Part shown: piece after piece, positions 18,429-27,313 of the stretch | How the letters are laid out: each line of letters starts with the position of its first letter | How positions within the stretch are numbered: the first letter of the stretch is position 1 | From: Candidatus Zhuqueibacterota bacterium | GTDB lineage: Bacteria; Zhuqueibacterota; Zhuqueibacteria; Residuimicrobiales; Oceaniaggregativiventaceae | DNA: 64,000 nt | Assembly (NCBI GenBank): GCA_014728115.1 | Contig: WJME01000161.1 | Location: 1 to 64,000 of the forward strand | Direction: 5' to 3' | Position numbers and translations under genes: made by a program | Notes under the pieces: generated by a model | What the model was told of the DNA's origin: nothing | Seen by the model: the letters and a program-made list of their open reading frames with translations, nothing else | Databases searched by the model: none

Positions 18429-18899
18429 TTATTCTCCGGTGGTAAAGGTGATTCGACCGATAATTTGCCGTGTGGCAACGATCATCCAATAGATTCCACC
18501 GGCCACAAGACCGACATAGACATAGCTCATGGGAATCCCCAGGCCGGCACTTTCTTGCCGTGCAGCGACTTGCATGATACGCAGAGCATAGAAAACAATA
18601 GCGCCTCCCAAAAACAGCCACATCAGATCAAAAATCCATTCCAGATAAAACTTGATCTTTGCGGGAAAACGATCAAACAGCACACGCATACCGATATGGG
18701 AGCCTTTTCGGTATGCGACCGGAATAGTGAAAAAGATTAACCAGATATGGACATATTTTTGAAACTCTTCACTCCAGCTCAAAGACTGGTTTAAAATAAA
18801 GCGGTTAAAGACCTGCAGTCCACCGACAACGACCATTGCAATGAAAAGAAGGGCAATCCAGTATTCTATCGTCCGGTCGAGCCACCGCAAGGGTTTCAT
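18429..18899 (-). CDS. dctQ: TRAP transporter small permease (DctQ)
   Basis: A 156-residue protein with four hydrophobic segments and the family signatures LSWSEEFQKYVHIWLIFFTIPVAYRKGSHIGM and MSYVYVGLVAGGIYWM. It pairs with DctM in the inner membrane. Its ATG overlaps the dctP stop as ATGA, so the two are translationally coupled. Confidence 0.9.
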   Translation of the reverse strand: MKPLRWLDRTIEYWIALLFIAMVVVGGLQVFNRFILNQSLSWSEEFQKYVHIWLIFFTIPVAYRKGSHIGMRVLFDRFPAKIKFYLEWIFDLMWLFLGGAIVFYALRIMQVAARQESAGLGIPMSYVYVGLVAGGIYWMIVATRQIIGRITFTTGE

Positions 18900-19918
18900 A
18901 GCCCCTCACTTTCATCAAACACTGCAGCAGCTCTGATTTTTTCGAGCAGGTCCTTTGCATTTCGTTCAGAGGCGAGCTGATTTTGTACTTGCACGGCGTT
19001 TTCGAGAAAGGCCGTTCGATCGATCTTATGGATGATCATCCCCTGTTCTTTGAGAAAATCAATGGCCTCACGTTCCCGCAAGGGGGCCAACGCACGCTGT
19101 ACGTCTCGGGCCATGGTCGCGGCTTGTTGCAAGATCTGTTGTTCCTGGGGGGAGAATTGTTCCCATTGCTTGAGTGAAAATACAAACGCAACCGGACCAA
19201 AGAGATGGCGGGTTAGGGCCATGTATTTGCCGACTTCATAAAACTTGTTTGCCTTTATCACAGTGGCATTGTGTTCAAACCCGTCCAGCACTCCGGTCTG
19301 CATACTCGTATAAACCTCTCCAAATGCCATGGGTGTGGCATTCACTCCCATGGCGTTCAGGGCAGCGATATTAAAAGGAGTCTGAATGGTGCGAATTTTG
19401 AGTCCCGCGAGATCAGATGCCCGAGATATTTCTTTATCTGCCGTGACGACATTACGATACCCCCAACTATCACACCAGGCAAGAACCTTAAAGCCTTGTT
19501 GCTCCAGTTCGTTTGCCAGAATAGTACCGACCTCGCCATCGAGAACACGATGGACATGATCGAAATCTTGCCAGAGAAAAGAGAGATCCAGAACGCCGAT
19601 TCTTTCTGAAAAATTGTTAAGGATGGCCGTACCGCTGATAATACAATCCGCTCCTGCTCCCAGCTGAATCGCCTCATAGACTTCACGTTCCTGCCCGAGG
19701 GCGTTAGAGGCATAAATCTTGACCTCGAGATTGTCAGAGTGATCCTCAACCCATTTTTGAAAAATCCAGGCTGTCATATGAAGTTCGGAATCAAAATCTG
19801 CCTGGTGCGAATGCGAAAGTTTTATAACTCTTTTCTTGGTTACAGTTTCAGAAGATGATTGGCATCCCCAAAAAACAAGCGTAAAACCCATCAACACAAA
19901 TATACATAGTCGTTTCAA
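18896..19918 (-). CDS. dctP: TRAP transporter solute-binding lipoprotein (DctP)
   Basis: A 340-residue periplasmic binding protein. A signal peptide ends in a lipobox (FWGC19), and the mature part has the DctP core: IKLSHSHQADFDSELHMTAWIFQKW, YASNALGQEREVYEAIQLGAGAD, then LKIRTIQTPFNIAALNAMGVNATPMAFGEVYTSMQTGVLDGFEHN. The Arg in KIRT is the usual carboxylate-binding residue, so the ligand should be an organic acid, here probably a uronate or related sugar acid. The start is TTG at 19918, supported by a near-perfect AGGAGGT upstream. It is first of the three TRAP genes, after the GH43-like gene. Confidence 0.92.
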   Translation of the reverse strand: MKRLCIFVLMGFTLVFWGCQSSSETVTKKRVIKLSHSHQADFDSELHMTAWIFQKWVEDHSDNLEVKIYASNALGQEREVYEAIQLGAGADCIISGTAILNNFSERIGVLDLSFLWQDFDHVHRVLDGEVGTILANELEQQGFKVLAWCDSWGYRNVVTADKEISRASDLAGLKIRTIQTPFNIAALNAMGVNATPMAFGEVYTSMQTGVLDGFEHNATVIKANKFYEVGKYMALTRHLFGPVAFVFSLKQWEQFSPQEQQILQQAATMARDVQRALAPLREREAIDFLKEQGMIIHKIDRTAFLENAVQVQNQLASERNAKDLLEKIRAAAVFDESEGL

Positions 19919-19928
19919 AGATGACCTC

Positions 19929-20897
19929 CTAATTGACTTGTGGGGGAACGCTCCAGTTATTCAGATCAGAGGAGCGGGCCAGAGCCAGTTTGTTGTTGCC
20001 GCGGCCAAGATGAGACTCGTCTTCAGTCCGGCCCGCATAGAGCAGATAAAAATACCCATCCCTTGTCCGCCAATCGGCAAGAAAAGCGGCATTTGCAGTT
20101 TCGTTGGTATTAAAGGATTCTGTGGGAATCCGGAATTCTTTAAAATCATTCCAGGTCAACCAGTCATTGGGATCATCGCCATTCCCCACCATGGTCGCAA
20201 GTCTCGGCACATGATGCTCATATCCCCGTGCCGTCGCAAGCAAATGCCATTTGTCATCGAAATACAGGAACTCGCTGTTTTCAAACCAGTCTCCATTCGG
20301 GACACCCACTTTTTGCCAGCGATCAGAATCCAAACTATCTGCCCAGGCAATGACAGGTGTTTGTCGTTCTTTGTAAACCAGGATATATGTTTTTCCGTCA
20401 TATGCAATCGCTGCATCGATGGCACGAATCCCTTTTGTCAGATTACTTGCAAGCGGAAGATCGTGTTTCCAGGTCTCCAGATCTTTTGAGGTGGCATAAA
20501 ACAACTGGTTGGGTTGGCCCTCTTTATCTCCCCAGGAGTTATATGTAAGGATATAGGTATCCTTTATTTTTTGGATATCCGGTGAGGCCATACCTATCCA
20601 CCCCCCCTCTTTTCCTCTCCAATTCAGAATGGGTTCGGAAAATGTCTTGAAATCTTTGGTTTTTACCCCGACGACATGGCACCGCTCGCGGCCCTCGTCA
20701 AAATAAAATGCTGAAAAAAAGAGATAAAATGTCTTGTTCGGTTCATGATAAATCATGCAGGCGTCCTTGGTAGACCATCCCGCATGGCTGTAAACCGGAT
20801 TTTGCAGGGACTGCCAATCAATAAACTCGGAACGCTCGTCATTTCCGCATGAGGTGAAAACCAGGAAAAGACAACACCACAACCACTGGTAATTCAT
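19929..20897 (-). CDS. GH43-like five-bladed beta-propeller lipoprotein
   Basis: A 322-residue lipoprotein (VFTSC17) with propeller blades typical of the GH43/GH32/GH117 clan: STKDACMIYHEPNKTFYLFFSAF, IGMASPDIQKIKDTYILTYNSW, IRAIDAAIAYDGKTYILVYKE and FENSEFLYFDDKWHLLATA. Candidate acids are the Asp of KDACM, the Asp of AIDAAI and the Glu of ENSEF. It would clip side-chain sugars from oligosaccharides in the periplasm before TRAP uptake. It lies between the GntR regulator and dctP on the same strand. Specific family and substrate are not certain. Confidence 0.75.
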   Translation of the reverse strand: MNYQWLWCCLFLVFTSCGNDERSEFIDWQSLQNPVYSHAGWSTKDACMIYHEPNKTFYLFFSAFYFDEGRERCHVVGVKTKDFKTFSEPILNWRGKEGGWIGMASPDIQKIKDTYILTYNSWGDKEGQPNQLFYATSKDLETWKHDLPLASNLTKGIRAIDAAIAYDGKTYILVYKERQTPVIAWADSLDSDRWQKVGVPNGDWFENSEFLYFDDKWHLLATARGYEHHVPRLATMVGNGDDPNDWLTWNDFKEFRIPTESFNTNETANAAFLADWRTRDGYFYLLYAGRTEDESHLGRGNNKLALARSSDLNNWSVPPQVN

Positions 20898-20915
20898 AAC
20901 CGATCTCTTTCAATA

Positions 20916-21644
20916 TTAGGAGGACTGGCTAACCAAATCGCTGATTTCGATGGTTCGTTCAAGATGGGCGTTCATCGCCTTGCCTGCTGCTTTTGCATCA
21001 TGCCGGCGTATCGCCTCGACAATAGCGTTATGCTCGTCAAGTGCTTCGATTTGCCGGCCATCGCGACATGTATTCCATTTTCTGGATTGCCGGATGATAT
21101 CCGGGGTAATCAGGGTTATGAGCGACTGAAGAACTGAATTGTTGCTGCACTCGGCGATTTTCAGGTGGATGGCCAGGTCTTCATCGAGTCCGTCTTGATT
21201 GCTGGAAACCTTTTCCCTGAAAGAGTTTTGCAAGGCTTCGATCTCTTTGATCTGCTCATCGGTCGCCCTGGTGGCTGCCAATTCAGCGCCATGAGTTTCC
21301 AGCATCATTCGGGTTTCCAGCAGCGCGTGAAAATCCTCTTTTTCCAGATTCAACACATTGGAGATCAAGCCTTCCAAAGACCTCACCCCGAGACTGGCCA
21401 CAAACGTACCGTTTTGGGGCCGAGTTTCAACAATGCCATAAAACTCTAACTTTTTCAAGGCTTCACGGATATGACTTCTTCCGACACGAAACCGGTTGAC
21501 CAGATCCCGCTCTGCAGGTAAGCGATCGCCGGGTTTCAAGACCCCCGAGCGAATCAGTTGACGTACTTGACGGATGATGATATCTGATGGCTTTTCAAAA
21601 GGAATCTGCTCCAGATGGTTTAATACTTTTTCGGGTTGACTCAT
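20916..21644 (-). CDS. GntR family regulator, FadR/FCD type
   Basis: A 242-residue regulator: winged helix-turn-helix at about 18-80 (SDIIIRQVRQLIRSGVLKPGDRLPAERDLVNRF) and an FCD ligand domain at about 95-235 with metal-ligand pattern D...H in LDEDLAIHLKI, then H in EHNAIVEAI and AMNAHLER. FCD regulators such as UxuR, ExuR or LldR respond to sugar acids or organic acids. AAGGAA precedes the ATG. A perfect palindromic operator stands about 22 bases upstream, implying control of itself and the GH43-TRAP-IolB genes that follow. A paralog lies at 33494-34255. Confidence 0.88.
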   Translation of the reverse strand: MSQPEKVLNHLEQIPFEKPSDIIIRQVRQLIRSGVLKPGDRLPAERDLVNRFRVGRSHIREALKKLEFYGIVETRPQNGTFVASLGVRSLEGLISNVLNLEKEDFHALLETRMMLETHGAELAATRATDEQIKEIEALQNSFREKVSSNQDGLDEDLAIHLKIAECSNNSVLQSLITLITPDIIRQSRKWNTCRDGRQIEALDEHNAIVEAIRRHDAKAAGKAMNAHLERTIEISDLVSQSS

Positions 21645-21666
21645 GATGTATTCCTTACAATGTAGT

Positions 21667-21682
21667 CATTGGTCGACCAATG
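21667..21682. promoter_or_regulatory. GntR/FCD operator palindrome
   Basis: CATTGGTCGACCAATG is a perfect 16-base palindrome containing TGGTnnACCA, close to the FadR-type operator. It sits just upstream of the GntR gene start and would repress this unit. Confidence 0.75.
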
Positions 21683-21761
21683 TAAAAAAAATACTACATA
21701 AATTCAAGACCTTTCCCGAAGAAAACAAGTTTTTTTGGCATCAGACACTTGATTGAAAGTT

Positions 21762-22703
21762 TCAAATCCCTGCGTTGCCGATCATTTTTCTCAGAGTTTG
21801 TACATCCTTTTGCATCACCTCGATGGTGCGCTGGGTGCGAACCGACAGAGACAGCTCGTCACCGGGCATATCATATTCAAAATGAAGGGAAATGGGACCC
21901 TGAACATTGAATCGCTTTACCATATCAAAATAGGTTTTAAAATCCACCATTCCCTCTCCCAGGGGCACACTGCTGTGTTTCCACTCGCCGTTCTGTTTTT
22001 CCCAGACAAAATCCTTTATGGCGGTAATTTTCACAAATGGCTTTAACAGCTCGAATCCCAAAGGCCAGGAATAGCCGCCTTCCAACGTGGCATGTCGCAC
22101 ATCATATTGACAGCCGAGATAACGGGGATCGATATCCCTGATCATGACCCAAATATCCCAAACCGGCCCCCCCACACGGGTGCCGGAATGATTCTGATAG
22201 GCACCGTGCATGCCATATTTTTCATTCAATTCCGCAAGCTCTTGCATCATCGGACGATAATCGTAAAGGCTTTCTGCAATGCCCTTTTCATGATCATAGC
22301 GCAAATATCCCATGCGATAAAATGTTATACCCAGATCACTGGCTGTCCGTAAAATCGGTTCCACCGTCTTGTCAGCAGGATCGGTGATTCTGGTGGTCAT
22401 CATGTTGACCTGCAAACCCGCTTTTTCCACAGCCTTGACCGCCCTGGGCAAATCTCTTTCAACATTTTCAGGCAGGACGTGACCACCGGGTCGCACTGTC
22501 AGATCTATGCCATCAAACCCGATCTCGGCCGCTGCTTCGGCCATGGATTCATAATCCAGAAATTGCAGGTGTTTGGAAAAGATACAAATGGGTGAATGGC
22601 CGGCAGCTGCCTGCGCCGGTTCTATATCAAATCCTGCCATGGTAAATCCCAGTCCGGCAGCGGCTGTGGATTTTAAAAAATTCCTGCGTGTGGTTTTCAA
22701 CAT
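21762..22703 (-). CDS. Sugar phosphate isomerase/epimerase (xylose-isomerase-like TIM barrel), Tat-exported
   Basis: A 313-residue protein starting MLKTTRRNFLKSTAAAGLG, a Tat signal. The rest is an AP-endonuclease-2/xylose isomerase-like TIM barrel: MAEAAAEIGFDGIDLTVRPGGHV, LGITFYRMGYLRYD, GAYQNHSG, YDVRHATLEGG and ISLHFEYDMPG. Metal ligands are likely the His of QNHSG, the Asp of YDVRH and the Glu of HFEYD. It probably isomerises or epimerises a sugar or sugar acid. ATG 22703 is chosen for the Tat signal, with GGAGGAAG upstream. It is last in the sulfatase-enolase-isomerase unit. Confidence 0.82.
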   Translation of the reverse strand: MLKTTRRNFLKSTAAAGLGFTMAGFDIEPAQAAAGHSPICIFSKHLQFLDYESMAEAAAEIGFDGIDLTVRPGGHVLPENVERDLPRAVKAVEKAGLQVNMMTTRITDPADKTVEPILRTASDLGITFYRMGYLRYDHEKGIAESLYDYRPMMQELAELNEKYGMHGAYQNHSGTRVGGPVWDIWVMIRDIDPRYLGCQYDVRHATLEGGYSWPLGFELLKPFVKITAIKDFVWEKQNGEWKHSSVPLGEGMVDFKTYFDMVKRFNVQGPISLHFEYDMPGDELSLSVRTQRTIEVMQKDVQTLRKMIGNAGI

Positions 22704-22813
22704 AAGCTTTCTTTCTTCCTCCAGTAATGGATTGGATTTCATCAACGCGACACGAAACCGTCCCGCCTGTTGACGCGAATAAAGTTCGAAAAATGGATCA
22801 GTAGGGATGTCAT

Positions 22814-24229
22814 CTAGCCATGTTGAAACATATCCACATAATGTTGAGAAGACTTGAATATACATCCACTGGTATCGTAAAAATCCTGTGTCAGATCAAA
22901 GACACCGTCCATGGTTTTGCGCCAGACAGCATCTGAACAGGGGTGATAACTCACCATCTCTTTCCAATTTTTGTAATTTTGGTGGCCATTGGTCTCTAAC
23001 AATCCGAGTCCCAACCCGGGAAAGGGGGCCAGTCTCGCAGCGACATTTTTATTCCACTCGACAAGAATGGGATTCACGGTCAGGTCTGCGCAAAAACAAG
23101 GCACATTATTGTCATGGGCGACCTGGGCGATTCGCATGGTCATACTCAATGTCTTGGCAATGGCCTTTAAAGCGATCGCACTGTATCCCATCTGTATGCG
23201 TTCCAATGCGTCTTTATCCGTATGAGCGCTTTCATCCGCTGCAATACGAACGCCCAAATCCCCTACCATAATCTCTTTTTCTTCAGGAAACGGTTCTTCT
23301 ATCACCTGAATTTGCTCAAAAGCACCGATTTTCCTGGCATGATCGAGGAGCTTTTCCAGGGTCTCTTTTTCTTCATATCGACCGTTGGCATCGAAATAAT
23401 AAGGCAGTTTGCCATCCTCGGTATGCGGCGTTTCCATGTGACCAATGGCGTCGTGAATCGCCGAGAGCCGGGCTTTGTCTTTTTCCAGCATCTCTTCCTG
23501 TGTTCCTGGCTGGCCGATCTTGATTTTCATAAAAAAGTATCCCTGATCTGCAGCCTCTTTGATTTCAGAGATAGGAATTGCATAAGCCATCAGGGGGATA
23601 CTGGCCACCTTATCGTGTTTGTAGGATAAAGCGGGTTTATAGGCATCCGGAATCATGGTATCAAAGTCAGTGATACCATTCTCTTTGGCATAAAGAAGCC
23701 AGGCTGCGTTATCGAATCCGACAAGAGCATTGAGCGCAAAGGTCATACGCAGATGCGGGTTGGCGGTAATTTTCTTGCCATACTCATAGACCTGGGGCAA
23801 TACAGCATCAAGCAGATCAAGAGGAGTATTGAAAGACATGCCTTCAGCCAGCTGCATGGCATGTTCGGTCATGGCATACATGAGGGCATTGCCCCCTGCT
23901 GCAGAATGATCGGCAAACACCTTGGCATCAGACCACAAAACATTGTGGGTACAGAGACCGATTTCACGGGCTCCGCCCTCGCTTTCCATGAGCGAAGCGG
24001 TCTGCCAGATTTCCGTCATATAGCCGCCTTTAAAACCGAAAGGCCGGATCAATGGTTCGCGTTCGAAATTAGAATCGACCTTTTTTATTTTTATTGCCAT
24101 CGCTGCATTCTCCTTTGGTTTTGATTGTTGTTCGGACTGGCACATGACCTGTGAGAGTCCGGCCAGGCCTGCACCGGCCACAGCACCAGACGTTTTTAGA
24201 AATGAACGCCTTGAAAAGGTCTTGTTCAT
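22814..24229 (-). CDS. Enolase-superfamily enzyme (mandelate racemase/muconate lactonizing type), Tat-exported
   Basis: A 471-residue enzyme with a Tat signal (FSRRSFLKTSGAVAGAGLAG) ending near a possible lipobox (SQVMC). Catalytic features of the superfamily are visible: KxK as FMKIKIG near 233, metal Asp in DANGRY near 280, Glu in IEEPF near 311, acid in AADES near 332 and Lys in IALKAIAKT near 351. The Lys rather than His on the far side points to the muconate-lactonizing/epimerase subgroup. It could dehydrate or epimerise a sugar acid. ATG 24229 follows GGAG at 7 bases. It is 29 bases from the sulfatase stop. Confidence 0.82.
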   Translation of the reverse strand: MNKTFSRRSFLKTSGAVAGAGLAGLSQVMCQSEQQSKPKENAAMAIKIKKVDSNFEREPLIRPFGFKGGYMTEIWQTASLMESEGGAREIGLCTHNVLWSDAKVFADHSAAGGNALMYAMTEHAMQLAEGMSFNTPLDLLDAVLPQVYEYGKKITANPHLRMTFALNALVGFDNAAWLLYAKENGITDFDTMIPDAYKPALSYKHDKVASIPLMAYAIPISEIKEAADQGYFFMKIKIGQPGTQEEMLEKDKARLSAIHDAIGHMETPHTEDGKLPYYFDANGRYEEKETLEKLLDHARKIGAFEQIQVIEEPFPEEKEIMVGDLGVRIAADESAHTDKDALERIQMGYSAIALKAIAKTLSMTMRIAQVAHDNNVPCFCADLTVNPILVEWNKNVAARLAPFPGLGLGLLETNGHQNYKNWKEMVSYHPCSDAVWRKTMDGVFDLTQDFYDTSGCIFKSSQHYVDMFQHG

Positions 24230-24258
24230 GGATATACTCCTCGATTTGCTTTTGCTCA

Positions 24259-25749
24259 TCAACTCGTCTTCCAGTCAGGGTCGTTCCAGACCTTGACGAG
24301 TTCGGCTTTTAATTTTTTTCGAATATTCTGAACCCCCGGATCATCGACGACGTTTCGGGTTTCTGTGTGCTGGTCATTCATGTGATACAATTCTGGTTTT
24401 CTTGATTCGTTCAAAATCATTTTCCATTCCCGGTTACGAATCATAAGCGTAGCCTGCTCATCTTTCCAGGTAATCCTTTCTACCCGTGTATGAAAAGGAA
24501 CGTCACTTTCGGGATGCAGTCGGGGTTCGGGATCGGACCAATATCCATCAGGAAGATCGCTGTATTTTGCGGAAGCAAAAACCATTCGTTCTGGGTCTTC
24601 TTCAGAATGGACAAAAGGAACCATGGAACGTCCAGGAAGGGTTTCATCGGCTTTGCCACCGGTCATTTCGACCAGAGTGGGATAGAGATCGATGCTCTGA
24701 CAACACGTATTCACAACCTCTCCAGCGGGTAACCGTCCCGGAGCATACATGATAAACGGGATATGCAACAGATGATCATAAAGAAACATCCCTTTGCGCA
24801 CCATATGATGGTGCCCCATAAAATCTCCATGATCCGAGGTAAAGACAACAATCGTATTCTGCAACATTCCCTTTTGCTCAAGTGCATCCAAAATTCTGCC
24901 GACCTGCTTGTCCACACCGTACTCGATAGCGGCATAGTAATATCGCAGGGTTTCTGTCAAATCAGACTCTTTGATTTGGTCATAGTGCAAGGCCTTTTGC
25001 TGCTCTGCCAGTCGATCGGAAAGTTGAGCCGGGTCGATATAATCCGGGATTTTCATATCCCTGCTGCAGTACTGACTGGTGTATTCAGAAGGAGCCATAT
25101 AAGGGGGGTGAGGATCGAAATAAGACACGTGAAGAAAAAAGGGTTCACCTTGTTTTGCCTGATTGATAAACTCGATGCTGTCATCAGTATTGATTCCGGG
25201 ATAACAAGACTCTTCCGGCAACAGCGTATCACTATGCCAGTGAGGCGGAACATATTTACTATAAGCCCGAAATGGCTCGCGTCCCCTATCTTTCCAGGTA
25301 TCCAGTTCCTCGAGACAATCTTTGACATACGTGTGATTTTTCCCTACCCATCCGAGGCGATACCCTTTTGCCCGAAAGTACCCGAGCATGGAATCTTTGA
25401 GATCAGAGATAAATTCGCCGGATCTGTTGGTCAATTTGCCATGCTGATGGGGATATAAACCGGTAAAGAAACTGACCCGGGAAGGGGCACAGACAGGGCT
25501 GTTGCTGAAAAAATTACGAAATCGAATTCCCTGTTCTGCCATTCGATCGAGATGGGGAGTTCGTGCCATGCGATCTCCGGCACATCCCATGGCATCGCCA
25601 CGCATCTGGTCACAGATAATGAACACGATATTAGGAAGTCCATCCATGGATTGTGAAGACAAGGCTGCAGGCATCGCAGACAATGCAGCTATAGCGCCAC
25701 CCGATTTTTTGATAAATTGACGTCTGGAAATGGATGCATCCATCTGCAT
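24259..25749 (-). CDS. Sulfatase (type I), Tat-exported
   Basis: A 496-residue sulfatase with an N-terminal Tat signal (ISRRQFIKKSGGAIAAL). The formylglycine site is C87-A-P-S-R91, the classical form. Metal ligands are seen in IICDQMRGD (about 44-52) and FTSDHGDFMGHH (about 300). It should remove sulfate ester groups from a polysaccharide or oligosaccharide outside the cytoplasm. GGAGAG precedes the ATG. It is first in the unit sulfatase-enolase-isomerase, 111 bases downstream of the Gfo/Idh gene. Confidence 0.9.
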   Translation of the reverse strand: MQMDASISRRQFIKKSGGAIAALSAMPAALSSQSMDGLPNIVFIICDQMRGDAMGCAGDRMARTPHLDRMAEQGIRFRNFFSNSPVCAPSRVSFFTGLYPHQHGKLTNRSGEFISDLKDSMLGYFRAKGYRLGWVGKNHTYVKDCLEELDTWKDRGREPFRAYSKYVPPHWHSDTLLPEESCYPGINTDDSIEFINQAKQGEPFFLHVSYFDPHPPYMAPSEYTSQYCSRDMKIPDYIDPAQLSDRLAEQQKALHYDQIKESDLTETLRYYYAAIEYGVDKQVGRILDALEQKGMLQNTIVVFTSDHGDFMGHHHMVRKGMFLYDHLLHIPFIMYAPGRLPAGEVVNTCCQSIDLYPTLVEMTGGKADETLPGRSMVPFVHSEEDPERMVFASAKYSDLPDGYWSDPEPRLHPESDVPFHTRVERITWKDEQATLMIRNREWKMILNESRKPELYHMNDQHTETRNVVDDPGVQNIRKKLKAELVKVWNDPDWKTS

Positions 25750-25860
25750 AACAATCTCTCCAAAAAAAGTAAAGGTATATCATAAAGTTGTACACTAAAT
25801 ATAGCAGACCAGAGGTCAAATGCAAGTTTAACCCTTTTTGATATACCCCTAATTTAGATT

Positions 25861-27234
25861 CTATAGTGACCAGGGTTTACGATATTCATAGTCCAGCAAG
25901 TCATTCGCAGAAGCAATGTTGGTAATTTTTTCATTGACAGGATCCCACTGAATACGTTGCCCGACCTCCAGTGCAATATTGGCCAGATGGGCGAAACTGG
26001 TCGAGCGGTGTCCTTCTTCCAGGCTACACCATACTTTGCCACGGGATTTTACACAATCGAGAAAGTTACGGATCATATTAGCAGAGGAATCCTCATCCTC
26101 TAAGGAAAACTCGCTTGCCTCGATGAGCTCACCGCGATCCTGGAATTGACCCGCACCGGTGGGGAAAAATCGATATTCATCCTGTTTGACGATCAGGTTT
26201 CCTTTGGAACCGCGCAGCTCGATTTCACCATTGGAGATCATTGCCCCTCCATTGGCTTCATACACGCCAAAATTGACAATCACACCTGAAGCAAATTCAA
26301 AAGTCACTTGCATCGTATCAGGGATGGTGCGATCGTCATTGAGAACATATTGGCCACCCTGGGCATTGATCGCGACAGGGGCGGTCTCTCCCAGCATCCA
26401 GCGAATGGCATCCATATAGTGCACGCCCCAATTTCCCATCTGCGTGGAATAATCCTTCCACCAACGGAACGAATATGGTGCGATATTGATCTGAAAAGGC
26501 CGATAGGCACGGGGTCCCAGCCACATATCCCAGTCAAATCCAGGAGGAGGATCCTCGCTTTGACGACGCCCGATTCCATCGGGATACATGTTGCTGATTC
26601 GATAAGCATGCGCGATACTCACTTTACCGATCCTGCCGTTTTGCACTTCTTTGGCCAGTTGCTGATAGATCTGTGAACCGCGGCGATTGAGACCGACTTG
26701 TACGATGCGATCGGTTTTTGCTGCGGCCTCGACCATTTTCCGGCCTTCACGCAGGGCAATGGTCAATGGTTTTTCCACATAAATATCCTTGCCTGCATCG
26801 AGCGCCTGAATGGTTTGGATGGCATGCCAGTGATCTGGTGTAGCGATACAGACGGCATCGATATCTTTACGTTCGAGCACTTTGCGGTAATCTGAATAGC
26901 GATCGACTTTGCCCAACTGTTCCTGCATTTTCGGTACACGTCTTTCACCGATTTGGTTGATAATCCGCGGACTCACTGCGGAAAAATCGCGGTTAAGATA
27001 GGGCTCATACACGTCACATAACGCCACTGCCTCTACATCTTTATTGGCAATAAAACGATCCAGGAGCTGTGATCCCCGGTTTCCGATTCCGATAAACCCC
27101 ATACGAATTTTTTCATTTGCACCTAAAACGGGTTTCACTGTAGGTGCGCCTGAGGCATGCCAGCCAAGGGTGGCCCCTGTGGCTATAGTTGCTGTTTTTT
27201 TTAAAAAATCTCTTCTTAAAGTATGTTCAGTCAT
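25861..27234 (-). CDS. Gfo/Idh/MocA family oxidoreductase, Tat-exported
   Basis: A 457-residue protein: Tat signal (LRRDFLKKTATIATGATLG), NAD-binding motif MGFIGIGNRGSQLL near 47, catalytic EKP (DIYVEKPLT) and PDHWHAIQTI. This longer subgroup is common in polysaccharide-degrading bacteria, where several members act as periplasmic glycosidases or dehydrogenases with tightly held NAD. ATG 27234 is chosen because AAAGGTG precedes it; a GTG 9 bases upstream is less likely. It is clearly different from the AKP-bearing paralog at 6799-8019. It sits between the PorV-like gene and the sulfatase. Confidence 0.86.
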   Translation of the reverse strand: MTEHTLRRDFLKKTATIATGATLGWHASGAPTVKPVLGANEKIRMGFIGIGNRGSQLLDRFIANKDVEAVALCDVYEPYLNRDFSAVSPRIINQIGERRVPKMQEQLGKVDRYSDYRKVLERKDIDAVCIATPDHWHAIQTIQALDAGKDIYVEKPLTIALREGRKMVEAAAKTDRIVQVGLNRRGSQIYQQLAKEVQNGRIGKVSIAHAYRISNMYPDGIGRRQSEDPPPGFDWDMWLGPRAYRPFQINIAPYSFRWWKDYSTQMGNWGVHYMDAIRWMLGETAPVAINAQGGQYVLNDDRTIPDTMQVTFEFASGVIVNFGVYEANGGAMISNGEIELRGSKGNLIVKQDEYRFFPTGAGQFQDRGELIEASEFSLEDEDSSANMIRNFLDCVKSRGKVWCSLEEGHRSTSFAHLANIALEVGQRIQWDPVNEKITNIASANDLLDYEYRKPWSL

Positions 27235-27257
27235 ATTCAACACCTTTTAATTTAGTT

Positions 27258-27304
27258 AAAAAGGGCGCCGCCGCACCCACTCTTTTCAGAGTTGATGCGA
27301 CGGC
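27258..27304 (-). terminator. Intrinsic terminator after the PorV-like gene
   Basis: On the minus strand, a hairpin with arms at 27296-27304 and 27267-27275 (GCCGTCGCA against TGCGGCGGC, one mismatch) is followed by a CCCTTTTT tract. It separates the TonB-PorV unit from the downstream oxidoreductase gene. Confidence 0.75.
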
Positions 27305-27313
27305 ATTTGTCAA

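Noticed and set aside
25807-25817. GACCAGAGGTC palindrome upstream of the sulfatase gene
   Set aside because: Short, different half-site order from the GntR operators and no second copy seen.
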